A stretch of DNA of 64,000 nucleotides. Origin: Marinobacter halotolerans (GTDB taxonomy: Bacteria; Pseudomonadota; Gammaproteobacteria; Pseudomonadales; Oleiphilaceae). The translations under genes were made by a program, and so were the position numbers. The notes under the pieces were generated by a model. It was given only the letters and a program-made list of their open reading frames with translations, ran no database searches and was not told the origin of the DNA. Shown here piece after piece: positions 1-7,801 of this stretch; the first letter of the stretch is position 1; each line of letters starts with the position of its first letter. The stretch is from positions 930,001 to 994,000 of the forward strand of contig NZ_VMHP01000001.1 of assembly GCF_008795985.1 (NCBI RefSeq), in the 5' to 3' direction.

Positions 1-941
1 TCGACCAGATCTTCCACCAGCGACTCCAGCTTGGCGCGGGTCACTTTCACATTCATGTGCTTGGGACCGCTGGCATCTGCCGTTACATAGGGCAGATTCA
101 CGTCAGTCTGCTGGCTGCTGGAAAGCTCGATTTTGGCTTTCTCGGCCGCTTCTTTCAGGCGCTGCATGGCCAGTGAATCGCCGCGCAGGTCAATGCCGCT
201 GTCTTTCTTGAACTGATCAGCCAGATATTCGATCAGCTTCATGTCGAAGTCTTCACCACCAAGGAACGTGTCACCGTTGGTCGCCAGCACTTCGAACTGG
301 TGCTCGCCGTCAACATCGGCAATTTCGATGATGGAGATGTCGAAGGTACCACCGCCCAGGTCATATACGGCTACGGTGCGATCGCCGCTTTTCTTGTCCA
401 GGCCATAGGCAAGGGCAGCTGCAGTCGGCTCGTTGATGATGCGCTTCACATCCAGACCGGCGATCTTGCCCGCGTCTTTGGTGGCCTGACGCTGGCTATC
501 GTTAAAGTAGGCCGGAACGGTGATGACCGCTTCGGTGACTTTCTCGCCCAGATAATCTTCTGCGGTCTTCTTCATCTTCTTGATGATTTCCGCAGACACC
601 TGCGGCGGCGCCATCTTCTCGCCCTTCACTTCGACCCACGCATCGCCGTTGTCGGCCTTGGCGATCTTGTAGGGCACCATCTTGATGTCTTTCTGGACCA
701 CGTCGTCTTCAAAGCGACGACCGATCAGACGCTTGATGGCGTAAAGGGTGTTGTTCGGGTTGGTGACCGCCTGGCGCTTGGCAGATTGCCCTACCAGCGT
801 TTCACCGTCTTCGGTATACGCCACAATGGACGGGGTCGTGCGATCACCCTCGGCGTTTTCAATAACCTTGACCTTGTCGCCATCCATGATGGCTACACAG
901 GAGTTTGTCGTTCCCAGGTCGATACCAATAATTTTACTCAT
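1..941 (-). CDS. dnaK: Chaperone DnaK (Hsp70), C-terminal part cut by the window edge
   Basis: Hsp70 chaperone: ATP-driven binding and release of unfolded polypeptides in the cytoplasm, with DnaJ and GrpE. About 313 N-terminal residues are visible, covering most of the nucleotide-binding domain. The phosphate-binding loop IDLGTTNS is near residues 7-14, the second phosphate motif YDLGGGTFD near 193-201, and [11 protein letters not shown] near 170-180. The ATG at 941 is preceded by GGAGTGG. The rest of the gene, including the substrate-binding domain, lies beyond base 1. It follows grpE by 120 bases on the same strand, and I saw no separate sigma-32 promoter in that gap, so it is probably cotranscribed from the grpE promoter. 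Identity is certain. Confidence 0.97.
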   Translation of the reverse strand, partial: MSKIIGIDLGTTNSCVAIMDGDKVKVIENAEGDRTTPSIVAYTEDGETLVGQSAKRQAVTNPNNTLYAIKRLIGRRFEDDVVQKDIKMVPYKIAKADNGDAWVEVKGEKMAPPQVSAEIIKKMKKTAEDYLGEKVTEAVITVPAYFNDSQRQATKDAGKIAGLDVKRIINEPTAAALAYGLDKKSGDRTVAVYDLGGGTFDISIIEIADVDGEHQFEVLATNGDTFLGGEDFDMKLIEYLADQFKKDSGIDLRGDSLAMQRLKEAAEKAKIELSSSQQTDVNLPYVTADASGPKHMNVKVTRAKLESLVEDLV

Positions 942-1061
942 CTAAACCACTCCAATTCGTCTGTTCAGTTCAATTCCTGCTTGGCCTTAAGCGTTTCCGG
1001 GATTTCTCGGAATTCCGGTGCGCCGCCGTTTAATGGCTATATTGGCGCGTTAGTCAGCTTT

Positions 1062-1664
1062 TCAAGCCTGTTCGTCAACTTTTGGACCATTCTCGGCTTT
1101 TGCAATCACCACCATCGCCGGACGCACCAGGCGATCGTTCAGGGTGTAGCCCTTCTGCACCACGACCACCACGCTGTTGGGCTCGGCATCAGGCGCAGAC
1201 ACCATCGACATGGCTTCGTGCTGCTGGGGGTCAAACGGCTCGCCCACCGGGTCCAGCTGCTTGACGTTGAACTTTTTCAGGCTGTTCATGAAAAGGGTCA
1301 GCGTCATCTCGACGCCTTCGCGAATATTGGCAACCACTTCCCCTGCTTCCTCATGACCCTCGGTGCTTTCCACCGCTTTTTCGAGGCTGTCGGCAACAGG
1401 CAGAAGTTCTTTCACAAACTTTTCCAGCGCGAACTTGTGCGCTTTCTCCACATCAATTTCAGAGCGGCGCCGAACGTTCTGCATTTCGGCCTGGGAGCGA
1501 AGCATCTGCTCCTGATACTCAGCAACCTTGGCCTGAAGCGCTTCCACTTCACTGCCGGCTCCCTTTTTCTCCGCCTCTGCATCGGTTTGATCTTCGGCTG
1601 CGGCTTCCGCCGCTTCGTTCAGCTCTTCGTCAACCTGCTCGTTGCGATTCTCGTCAGCGCTCAT
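1062..1664 (-). CDS. grpE: Nucleotide exchange factor GrpE
   Basis: GrpE speeds ADP release from DnaK in the heat-shock chaperone cycle. The 200-residue protein has an acidic, Ala/Glu-rich N-terminus (about 1-50), a long predicted coiled coil (about 50-110), then the beta-wing domain with PVGEPFDPQQHEAMS and VVVVQKGYTLNDRLVRPAMV. I chose the ATG at 1664 because AGGAG lies 5-9 bases upstream and the Glu-rich start is typical; a longer reading to 1802 would run through the sigma-32 promoter and has no family support. First gene of a grpE-dnaK unit, divergent from recN. Both the leader (about 88 bases) and the promoter are visible. Confidence 0.97.
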   Translation of the reverse strand: MSADENRNEQVDEELNEAAEAAAEDQTDAEAEKKGAGSEVEALQAKVAEYQEQMLRSQAEMQNVRRRSEIDVEKAHKFALEKFVKELLPVADSLEKAVESTEGHEEAGEVVANIREGVEMTLTLFMNSLKKFNVKQLDPVGEPFDPQQHEAMSMVSAPDAEPNSVVVVVQKGYTLNDRLVRPAMVVIAKAENGPKVDEQA

Positions 1665-1759
1665 GGCTACTCCTGAATGTTCAATCGGCGGGCAACCGGC
1701 CCGCCGCAATAACTGTGAACCCTGCGCAAATAGGACAGGGGAAAACCGTTTGCGAACCG

Positions 1760-1787
1760 ATATGGGGCCCCTATCTCTGGTTTCAAC
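1760..1787 (-). promoter_or_regulatory. Sigma-32 (RpoH) heat-shock promoter of grpE-dnaK
   Basis: Read on the minus strand, GTTGAAA (1787-1781) and CCCCATAT (1767-1760) are separated by 13 bases. This matches the E. coli sigma-32 consensus (CTTGAAA, 13-14 bases, CCCCATNT) at nearly every position. The distance to the grpE ATG gives a leader of about 85-90 bases. Known: grpE and dnaK are RpoH genes in gammaproteobacteria. Inference: this is the main promoter of both. Confidence 0.85.
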
Positions 1788-1826
1788 CTTTAGGAGATTC
1801 ATTCCTTCACAAATTGACCCCTAAAT

Positions 1827-1855
1827 TTGCAAACCTGAAAAACACTGTATATATT
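1827..1855 (+). promoter_or_regulatory. Sigma-70 promoter of recN
   Basis: TTGCAA (1827-1832) and TATATT (1850-1855) are separated by exactly 17 bases, giving an expected transcript start near 1862. The -10 element lies inside the first LexA box, which is the usual arrangement for a repressed SOS promoter. Confidence 0.65.
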
Positions 1856-1881
1856 CACATGTACTGTATACACGACCAGTA
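1843..1881 (+). promoter_or_regulatory. Tandem LexA (SOS) boxes upstream of recN
   Basis: Two 20-base sites share one base. The first, 1843-1862, has CTGT at 1845-1848, eight bases, then ACAT. The second, 1862-1881, reads TACTGTATACACGACCAGTA, with CTGT, eight bases, then CCAG. Each differs by one base from the CTGT-N8-ACAG core. Known: recN is among the most strongly LexA-controlled genes in E. coli and has more than one box there. The first box covers the -10 element and the second the transcript start, so tight repression is expected. Confidence 0.8.
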
Positions 1882-1907
1882 GTTAGCATCGGGCGGAGGT
1901 CAATCAC

Positions 1908-3587
1908 ATGCTCACACAGCTCACCGTATCCAATTACGCCATCGCAGAGCGGGTGGAATTGCAGTTCAACCACGGCATGACCGCACTGACCGGCGAAACC
2001 GGCGCAGGCAAGTCGATCGTGCTGGATGCTCTGGGGCTGGCAATGGGTGGGCGTGCCGACGCGGGTGCGGTTCGTCATGGTGCCAAGCGAGCCGATATCA
2101 CCGCCACCTTCGACGTATCGCGAATTGCCGAAGCCCGCCAATGGCTGGAAGAGCACGAGCTGGACGACGAAAACGACTGCATCCTGCGCCGGGTGATCAG
2201 CAAGGACGGTCGCTCGCGGGCCTACATCAACGGTCAGCCCTGCCCGCTTACGCACCTGAAAGACCTGGGCAGCACCCTGATGGACATTCACAGCCAGCAT
2301 CAGCACCAGTCCCTGTTGCGGAAAGACACCCACCGTAAATTGCTGGACGAATTCGCCGGCGCTGAAACCCTGGCCGAAAGCACCCGTCAGGCCTGGAAAA
2401 CCTGGAGCAGCACCCGACTGCGCCTTCACGAACGCCAGCAGAACGCCGACGAGGCTGAAGCCAGAATTCAGTTGCTGCGCTATCAGGTCGAGGAACTGGA
2501 CCGGCTGGCGCTGGAAGAAAACGAACAGCAAACCCTCGAGGAAGAACAGTCACAACTCAGCCACGCCGAAGCGGTACTGCACAACTGCCACAACGCGACC
2601 ATGTTATGCACCGAAGATGACACCAGCGCCGCGGCACTGGTTCGCCAGGCGCTACAGCAGCTGGAACAACTTCCCGTAGAGGTGCCAGCCCTGGCAGATA
2701 CCATCCAGATGCTGAACGAAGCTCAGATCCAGATCAGCGAAGCCGGCGACAATCTGCGCCACTTTGTGGACGACTACGATGCCGACCCGGCAAGGCTGGC
2801 GGAGGTGGACGAACGCCTGAGTGCGATTTACCAGATGGCGAGAAAACACCGGATTGCGCCGGAAAACCTGCCGGAACTGCACCAGTCACTGACCGATGAA
2901 CTGGCGTCACTGGACGACGGAGAAGGCAGCGTTGAAAAACTGGAAGCGGAACTGGAAGCGCAGCGGGCAGAGTTCGACAGGCTGGCGGGCGAACTGTCGG
3001 AAGCGCGGCAGGCGGCGGCAGCCAACCTTGATCAGCGCATCGCTGAAGAGCTATCCCAGCTGAGCATGCCCTCGGTGCAGTTTGTCACTCACCTGAGCCG
3101 CAACAAGGACAATCAGCCGGCCGCCCACGGTAGTGAAGAAATCGAATTTCTGGTCAGCGCCAACCCCGGCCAGCCGGCACGACCGCTGGCGAAAGTTGCT
3201 TCTGGTGGTGAGCTGTCGCGCATCAGCCTGGCGATTCAGGTTGTTGTTGCCCAGACATCAACAACGCCAACGCTGGTGTTCGATGAAGTAGACGTGGGCA
3301 TCGGTGGCGGTACCGCAGAAGTGGTCGGCCGACTGCTGCGCAGTCTGGGCGATAACGGGCAGGTGCTGTGCGTAACCCACCTTGCACAAGTGGCAGCCCA
3401 GTGCCATCAGCATCTGTTCGTGAGCAAATTCACCGAATCCGACGCCACCTATTCGAAAATTGAAAGCCTTGATGACACAGGAAGAATTTCAGAAGTGGCC
3501 AGAATGCTTGGCGGTGTAGATATGACGGAACACACCATTGCCCACGCTCGGGAAATGTTCAGCAAGGGACAGGCCACCCATCACTGA
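1908..3587 (+). CDS. recN: DNA repair protein RecN (SMC-like ATPase)
   Basis: RecN is an SMC-related ATPase recruited to double-strand breaks to help RecA-dependent repair. At 559 residues it has normal length. The Walker A motif GETGAGKS is at 29-36, a long coiled-coil middle runs from about 150 to 380, the ABC signature VASGGELSRISLA is near 430, and the Walker B/D-loop stretch FDEVDVGIGG lies near 455-465, followed by the switch histidine in CVTHLAQ. The ATG at 1908 follows GGAGG with good spacing. It is a single-gene unit, SOS-regulated, closed by the hairpin at 3636. Confidence 0.96.
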   Translation: MLTQLTVSNYAIAERVELQFNHGMTALTGETGAGKSIVLDALGLAMGGRADAGAVRHGAKRADITATFDVSRIAEARQWLEEHELDDENDCILRRVISKDGRSRAYINGQPCPLTHLKDLGSTLMDIHSQHQHQSLLRKDTHRKLLDEFAGAETLAESTRQAWKTWSSTRLRLHERQQNADEAEARIQLLRYQVEELDRLALEENEQQTLEEEQSQLSHAEAVLHNCHNATMLCTEDDTSAAALVRQALQQLEQLPVEVPALADTIQMLNEAQIQISEAGDNLRHFVDDYDADPARLAEVDERLSAIYQMARKHRIAPENLPELHQSLTDELASLDDGEGSVEKLEAELEAQRAEFDRLAGELSEARQAAAANLDQRIAEELSQLSMPSVQFVTHLSRNKDNQPAAHGSEEIEFLVSANPGQPARPLAKVASGGELSRISLAIQVVVAQTSTTPTLVFDEVDVGIGGGTAEVVGRLLRSLGDNGQVLCVTHLAQVAAQCHQHLFVSKFTESDATYSKIESLDDTGRISEVARMLGGVDMTEHTIAHAREMFSKGQATHH

Positions 3588-3635
3588 TAATTGAACCGAC
3601 TTAACCTATTCCCCTCTCGATCCTGAGAGCTTCAT

Positions 3636-3665
3636 GGGGCGGATAAATCATCCGCCCCTTTTTTT
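3636..3665. terminator. Terminator between recN and fur
   Basis: GGGGCGGATAAATCATCCGCCCC forms a stem of GGGGCGGAT and ATCCGCCCC with a short loop, followed by seven or more T residues. It stops recN transcripts. On the other strand an A-rich side makes it less clear for fur, whose stop is just after it. Confidence 0.8.
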
Positions 3666-3668
3666 ATC

Positions 3669-4085
3669 CTATTTTGAATTCAGCGGCTTCACGTAAAGAA
3701 TCAGGCTGTGGTCCACCAGCTCAAAACCGTGCTCCTCAGCGATTTTCTGCTGACGCTCCTCAATCACGTCATCCACAAACTCCACAACCTCGCCCGACTG
3801 CAGGCACACCATGTGGTCGTGGTGATCATCACCGGCCATCTCAAAGACAGCGTGCCCGCCTTCAAAATTGTGCCGAAGCACTAGGCCGGCGGCCTCAAAC
3901 TGCGTTAACACCCGGTAAACGGTGGCAAGCCCGACATCGTCACCCTGATCAAGCAACTTCTTGTAGACATCTTCCGCGCTCAAATGATGTTCATCTTCTG
4001 CGTTTTGCAGAATATTGAAGATTTTCACTCGCGGGAGCGTCACTTTCAGGCCAACTTTTCGCAATTCGGAGTTTTCGGATGCCAT
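3669..4085 (-). CDS. fur: Ferric uptake regulator Fur
   Basis: Fe(II)-dependent repressor of iron uptake genes. The 138-residue protein has the winged helix at 1-83 (LPRVKIFNIL, TVYRVLTQFE) and the metal-binding dimer domain after that, with HHDHMVC at 88-94. The second cysteine of the CxxC seen in E. coli Fur is absent (CLQS), which I recall also for Pseudomonas Fur. The start at 4085 (MASENSEL) fits the family; an upstream extension to 4160 is in frame but unlike Fur. The ribosome site before it is weak. It diverges from bamE, the usual gammaproteobacterial neighbour. Confidence 0.96.
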   Translation of the reverse strand: MASENSELRKVGLKVTLPRVKIFNILQNAEDEHHLSAEDVYKKLLDQGDDVGLATVYRVLTQFEAAGLVLRHNFEGGHAVFEMAGDDHHDHMVCLQSGEVVEFVDDVIEERQQKIAEEHGFELVDHSLILYVKPLNSK

Positions 4086-4101
4086 GTTTACGATTCGCTC
4101 T

Positions 4102-4130
4102 TTGGTGTGCTCAGCGGCTTCCGGTATAGT
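4102..4130 (+). promoter_or_regulatory. Sigma-70 promoter of bamE
   Basis: TTGGTG (4102-4107), 17 bases, TATAGT (4125-4130). The expected start is near 4137, leaving a leader of about 80 bases before the bamE ATG. It lies in the fur-bamE divergent gap. Confidence 0.6.
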
Positions 4131-4216
4131 GGTGCCGCACTTGATTCGTTCCGTGCTCAACCCGTGTGAAACCTGCTTCGGGCAGGCGTTTCCAAGATAG
4201 AGGATTTCCCCCGGCG

Positions 4217-4543
4217 ATGCAAAAGCTCACAGCGCTTGTACTTACCCTTCTGATTGCAGGCTGCGCTTTCCCTGGCGTCTACAAGATCAACGTTCAGCAG
4301 GGCAATATTGTCACCGATGAAGAGCTCACTGCCCTGTCAGAAGGCATGTCGAGAAGCCAGGTTCATTCGGTGCTGGGAACGCCCCTGATGGTTAACCCGG
4401 TTGATCTTTCCCGGGAATATTATGTCTATACCTTCCAGCGCAGCGGGGGCGACATCAAGGAACAACGGGTAATCGTCTATTATTATAACGAGCAGTTCTC
4501 TCATTACGAGGCGCAGCTGCTGGAAGAAACGCCCGCCTATTGA
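4217..4543 (+). CDS. bamE: Outer membrane assembly lipoprotein BamE (SmpA/OmlA)
   Basis: Subunit of the BAM complex that inserts beta-barrel proteins into the outer membrane. The 108-residue precursor starts MQKLTALVLTLLIAGC, a lipoprotein signal with lipobox LIAGC and lipidated Cys16. The folded part carries the SmpA/OmlA signature (LSEGMSRSQVHSVLGTP, YYVYTFQ). I chose the ATG at 4217 because translation from 4166 would put a charged stretch before the signal peptide. It stands opposite fur and runs towards rnfH with a 9-base convergent gap. Confidence 0.95.
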   Translation: MQKLTALVLTLLIAGCAFPGVYKINVQQGNIVTDEELTALSEGMSRSQVHSVLGTPLMVNPVDLSREYYVYTFQRSGGDIKEQRVIVYYYNEQFSHYEAQLLEETPAY

Positions 4544-4552
4544 ACCTCGCTT

Positions 4553-4834
4553 TCACCCTTTCTTGCGGGCGCGGTTCAAACGGGCCTGCTTGGGATCGAT
4601 CTTCAGCGGCCGATAGATTTCCACCCGGTCACCGTCGCGCAGCTCATGGCTCGAAGGGTTCTTGATCGCCTTCCCGAAAATACCCATATTGCTGCTATCC
4701 GGATCAATTTCGGGAAACAGGGTGACAATACCCGAGCGTTTTACAGCCTCGATTGCCGATGTTCCTTCCTCCACTTCCAGGGCGAGGATTTCCTGCTTGT
4801 CCGGTCGCGCAAAGGCCACTTCCACCCGGATCAT
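4553..4834 (-). CDS. rnfH: RnfH family ubiquitin-like protein
   Basis: A 93-residue beta-grasp protein of the RnfH/YfjF family (UPF0125), recognised by the start IRVEVAFARPDKQ and the motif GDRVEIYRPLKIDPKQARLNRA at the C-terminus. The function is poorly known; the fold is ubiquitin-like. The gene overlaps the end of ratA by four bases (ATGA), so the two are translationally coupled. The ratA-rnfH pair near smpB is conserved in many gammaproteobacteria. Confidence 0.9.
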   Translation of the reverse strand: MIRVEVAFARPDKQEILALEVEEGTSAIEAVKRSGIVTLFPEIDPDSSNMGIFGKAIKNPSSHELRDGDRVEIYRPLKIDPKQARLNRARKKG

Positions 4835-5277
4835 CCCGCACTCTCCCGGTATAGCTCGTCGGCGCGGCGACAGAAGGCATCCACCATCGTATTCGCCGCA
4901 TGGCTGAAAATCTGACCAAACGCCATACGTGACAGTGACCCGGAAAACTCGAAATCCAGTGTCAGCATCACTTTGCAGGCATTGGAGTCCAACGGCTTGA
5001 AGTGCCAGCGCCCGGCAAGCTTGCGAAACGGCCCATCGACCAGCGTGATCTCGATGATTTCCGGTGACTGAAGCTGGTTACGGGTTACCAGCCGGTGGCG
5101 GATACCGCCTTTGGCGATATCCATGGATGCGGTAATCTGCTGTTCGGACTGGTCGTGGATTTCCGTGCGGTCACACCAGGGCAGAAACTCGGGATAGCGG
5201 GCAACGTCGTTAACCAGGTTAAACATACGCTCCGCGGAGTGCATTACCAGCGCTGTTTTATCGATCTGATGGGGCAT
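4831..5277 (-). CDS. ratA: RatA / Coq10-type START-domain protein
   Basis: A 148-residue protein of the polyketide cyclase/START superfamily, related to yeast Coq10 and E. coli RatA. Visible family marks are ERMFNLVNDVARYPEFLPWC near 16-35 and LDFEFSGSLSRMAFG near 105-119. In E. coli RatA has been called a ribosome association toxin, while homologues bind ubiquinone; the sequence alone does not decide which role applies. It precedes rnfH with an overlapping start and lies 72 bases after the SNF transporter on the same strand. Confidence 0.88.
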   Translation of the reverse strand: MPHQIDKTALVMHSAERMFNLVNDVARYPEFLPWCDRTEIHDQSEQQITASMDIAKGGIRHRLVTRNQLQSPEIIEITLVDGPFRKLAGRWHFKPLDSNACKVMLTLDFEFSGSLSRMAFGQIFSHAANTMVDAFCRRADELYRESAG

Positions 5278-5349
5278 TGAAACCGGGGTCCTGCTGACTG
5301 TCTTGGGAGACCAATGATACGCAATCTGCCGTAAATCAGCGATATCGGA

Positions 5350-7020
5350 TTACGCGCTCTGGAAAAGCACATCTTCAGTGGTCGCCGGGGCATCTTTACC
5401 CGGGCTGCCATTCTCTGGCGTTTTATCCCGGGATGAACCCGGCGAGCCGTCACCATCGCTTTTTGGCGGTTCCTTAGCGCCCGGGCCGCCCAGCGCTTCG
5501 TCATCGCCAGGCTTACCTGACTGCCCCTCAATCGGTGCCGGGGTCGGTTGCGGCGCGCCAGCCACATATTGACACCAGATGGCCTTGGTAGAGCGGTCAC
5601 ACATACTGAGAACACCGGTAACGCTGTACTGCAGTCCGATATAGGCGACCACCACAGGCAACACCAGCCGCATTACCCAGAGCCAGATCCTGCCGAACAA
5701 TCCCGGCGTATCGCCCAGTATCCGGAGTGCCAGAGTCCGGGTGAGGTACCATCCGGCAAACAGCGCGATCAACACACTCACCAGCGGCACCAGAATTCCC
5801 CCGGCGAACAGCTCAAGCCAGCGGAAAAAGCTGCCACCGACCAGATCCAGCCCCGCCCATATGTTGAACGAGAAGAGCGACCCCAGGCCCAGCAGCCACA
5901 CCGCCAGCCCGACAAGCAGAACCGACAATTCACGGGGCGCGCCAATCCACTCACGGAACCAGCCAACCACCGGCTCAAGCAGCGCCAATGATGTACTCCA
6001 GACCACCATCACGATCAGAAGGTACACCGACGCCAACAGGAACTGACTACCGGGGAAATCGGCGATGGCGACCGGTAACGACAGAAATAGCAGATTGAAT
6101 CCACGCTCCCCGGCCATCTCCGGTCCGCCGGGCACGATGGAATAGATCGCCAGCCCGGCCCCAATAGCAACCAGCGTATCCATCAGAACCACCGCCAGAA
6201 TTGACCGCTTCAGCCGGGTTCCGACCGGTGTATAGGCGCCAAAAAGGGTCCATACACCCATCCCCAGCCCGAGCGTAAAGAAGGCATGAAACAGCGCAGA
6301 TTGCAGGCTTTGAAGCGTCAGCGACCCGGGATCGAATCTCAGCACCGTGTCGACGGCCTGATTAAACTCACCGCGCCAGGCCGCCAGCCCGCAGAAAGAT
6401 GCAACCAGCAAGAGCATGATGGGCGTGACTGCACGAACAGCCCGCTCGACACCATGAACCACGCCCTGCATGGACACCCAGACCACCAGCAGCAGAAAGA
6501 AACCATGCCAGGCCATGAACGCCCGGTATTCATCCGGGGAAGATACGAAACCAGCCAGAATCTCAGCGGCTTCAGGCTGATCGGCACCAATGAAACGGCC
6601 AATGGCCCCATAGAACACATAGGCAAGCGCAATAGCGCCGAATACCGCGGTAAAGGAAAGCACCAGAAACGCGGCCAGAATGCCCAGGCGCCCGGCCCAT
6701 ATCCACCAACGGGACGCTCGCGCAGCACTCACAAACCCGTCCATCGCCAGAACCAGGCCGTGGCGGGCGTAGCGACCGAAGGTGGCCTCAGTCACCATCA
6801 ATGGCAGGGTAATCAGCAAGAGGCAGAACAGGTAAAGCAGAATGAACAGGCCACCACCGTTCTGACTTGCCAGGTAGGGAAACTGCCAAACGTTGGCCAG
6901 CCCGAAAGTGGCACCCAGCGCCGCCCAGAAAAAGGTGGCAGGCCGCCGCCAGGAACCGATAGGGGTTTCATAGCGAGTGTCGTAGCGGGCTTCGTGGTGA
7001 GTTCCGTAGGGGGCTGGCAT
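5350..7020 (-). CDS. Sodium-dependent (SNF/NSS family) transporter with long hydrophilic C-terminal tail
   Basis: Na+-coupled symporter of the neurotransmitter:sodium symporter family in the inner membrane; the substrate cannot be read from sequence, amino acids being the usual one. The 556-residue protein has about 11-12 membrane spans. TM1 carries the family signature near 37-50 (GLANVWQFPYLASQNGGG), with Gln where most members have Arg in the WRFPY motif. The last 75 or so residues form a Gly/Pro/Ser/Lys/Asp-rich tail that looks disordered, which is not usual for the family. Divergent from smpB. Confidence 0.88.
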   Translation of the reverse strand: MPAPYGTHHEARYDTRYETPIGSWRRPATFFWAALGATFGLANVWQFPYLASQNGGGLFILLYLFCLLLITLPLMVTEATFGRYARHGLVLAMDGFVSAARASRWWIWAGRLGILAAFLVLSFTAVFGAIALAYVFYGAIGRFIGADQPEAAEILAGFVSSPDEYRAFMAWHGFFLLLVVWVSMQGVVHGVERAVRAVTPIMLLLVASFCGLAAWRGEFNQAVDTVLRFDPGSLTLQSLQSALFHAFFTLGLGMGVWTLFGAYTPVGTRLKRSILAVVLMDTLVAIGAGLAIYSIVPGGPEMAGERGFNLLFLSLPVAIADFPGSQFLLASVYLLIVMVVWSTSLALLEPVVGWFREWIGAPRELSVLLVGLAVWLLGLGSLFSFNIWAGLDLVGGSFFRWLELFAGGILVPLVSVLIALFAGWYLTRTLALRILGDTPGLFGRIWLWVMRLVLPVVVAYIGLQYSVTGVLSMCDRSTKAIWCQYVAGAPQPTPAPIEGQSGKPGDDEALGGPGAKEPPKSDGDGSPGSSRDKTPENGSPGKDAPATTEDVLFQSA

Positions 7021-7108
7021 TCCAAACCTTTACAACGTCCGAAGCACACATTGTAGCGGATCATCTGTCAGCCGCACGACCCGAACCCGGGCCGATCGCC
7101 TCAATTTC

Positions 7109-7138
7109 GTGACCGGTCTGGCAGTCCTGAGCTACAAT
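7109..7138 (+). promoter_or_regulatory. Probable sigma-70 promoter of smpB
   Basis: GTGACC (7109-7114), 18 bases, TACAAT (7133-7138). The -10 is good and the -35 moderate. The expected start is near 7145, 56 bases before the smpB ATG. Confidence 0.45.
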
Positions 7139-7200
7139 GCCCGCTTTTCCGGCGACCAAACTGGCCGGCAAATTCTTATCCGACTCCGGATCATCGCTTC

Positions 7201-7680
7201 ATGAGCAAGAAGAAACCCGGCGCCCCGAGCGCCACCATTGCCCTGAACAAAAAGGCGAAACACGAATACCATATCGAGGAACGCTTCGAGGCCGGCCTGT
7301 CCCTGCTTGGTTGGGAAGTAAAGTCCCTGCGCGCTGGCAAGGCCCAGCTCACCGACGCCTATGTTCTTCTGAAGGGCGGCGAGGCCTGGCTTCTGGGCTC
7401 CCATTTCACACCTTTGATCACCGCCTCCACTCACGTGATTGCAGACCCTACCCGTACCCGCAAACTGCTGCTTCACGCCAAGGAAATTGCCAAGATTGTC
7501 GGCAAGGTCAATCAGGCAGGATACACCTGCATCCCGCTGGCGCTCTACTGGAAGAAAAACAAAGTGAAGTGCGAGATCGCGCTGGTGAAAGGCAAGAAGC
7601 TGTTCGACAAGCGTGCCACCGAGAAAGAACGTGACTGGAACCGCCAGAAGCAGCGTATTCTGCGGGACACCAACCTCTAG
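7201..7680 (+). CDS. smpB: SsrA-binding protein SmpB
   Basis: SmpB binds tmRNA and places it in the ribosomal A site to rescue stalled ribosomes. The 159-residue protein has the OB-fold core with [33 protein letters not shown] (shown here only to name the region, about 22-54) and the basic C-terminal tail [18 protein letters not shown] that enters the mRNA channel. Its partner RNA, ssrA, lies only 1.6 kb downstream on the same strand, separated by a WS/DGAT gene. Confidence 0.96.
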   Translation: MSKKKPGAPSATIALNKKAKHEYHIEERFEAGLSLLGWEVKSLRAGKAQLTDAYVLLKGGEAWLLGSHFTPLITASTHVIADPTRTRKLLLHAKEIAKIVGKVNQAGYTCIPLALYWKKNKVKCEIALVKGKKLFDKRATEKERDWNRQKQRILRDTNL

Positions 7681-7710
7681 CCTGCGAAATTGTGTAGCAT
7701 CTGCACCCTC

Positions 7711-7739
7711 TTTCGATCAGTGTTTGACCAGCCTATACT
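7711..7739 (+). promoter_or_regulatory. Probable promoter of the first WS/DGAT gene
   Basis: TTTCGA (7711-7716), 17 bases, TATACT (7734-7739). The transcript would begin near 7746 and carry a small GC-rich hairpin (CCGCCC-CTC-GGGCGG, 7755-7769) in its leader. Confidence 0.4.
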
Positions 7740-7801
7740 GGACTTTAGTCGTAGCCGCCCCTCGGGCGGTAAACAGGATAACGACACTCAGGGAGCAGGT
7801 T

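Noticed and set aside
942..1061. Separate heat-shock promoter for dnaK in the grpE-dnaK gap
   Set aside because: No CCCCAT-type -10 on the minus strand; only a weak imperfect hairpin around CCGGAATT.
300..1676. Long plus-strand open frame of 458 codons opposite dnaK and grpE
   Set aside because: It is the antisense shadow of two certain genes with strong codon bias; it spans the gap between them and has no recognisable domain.
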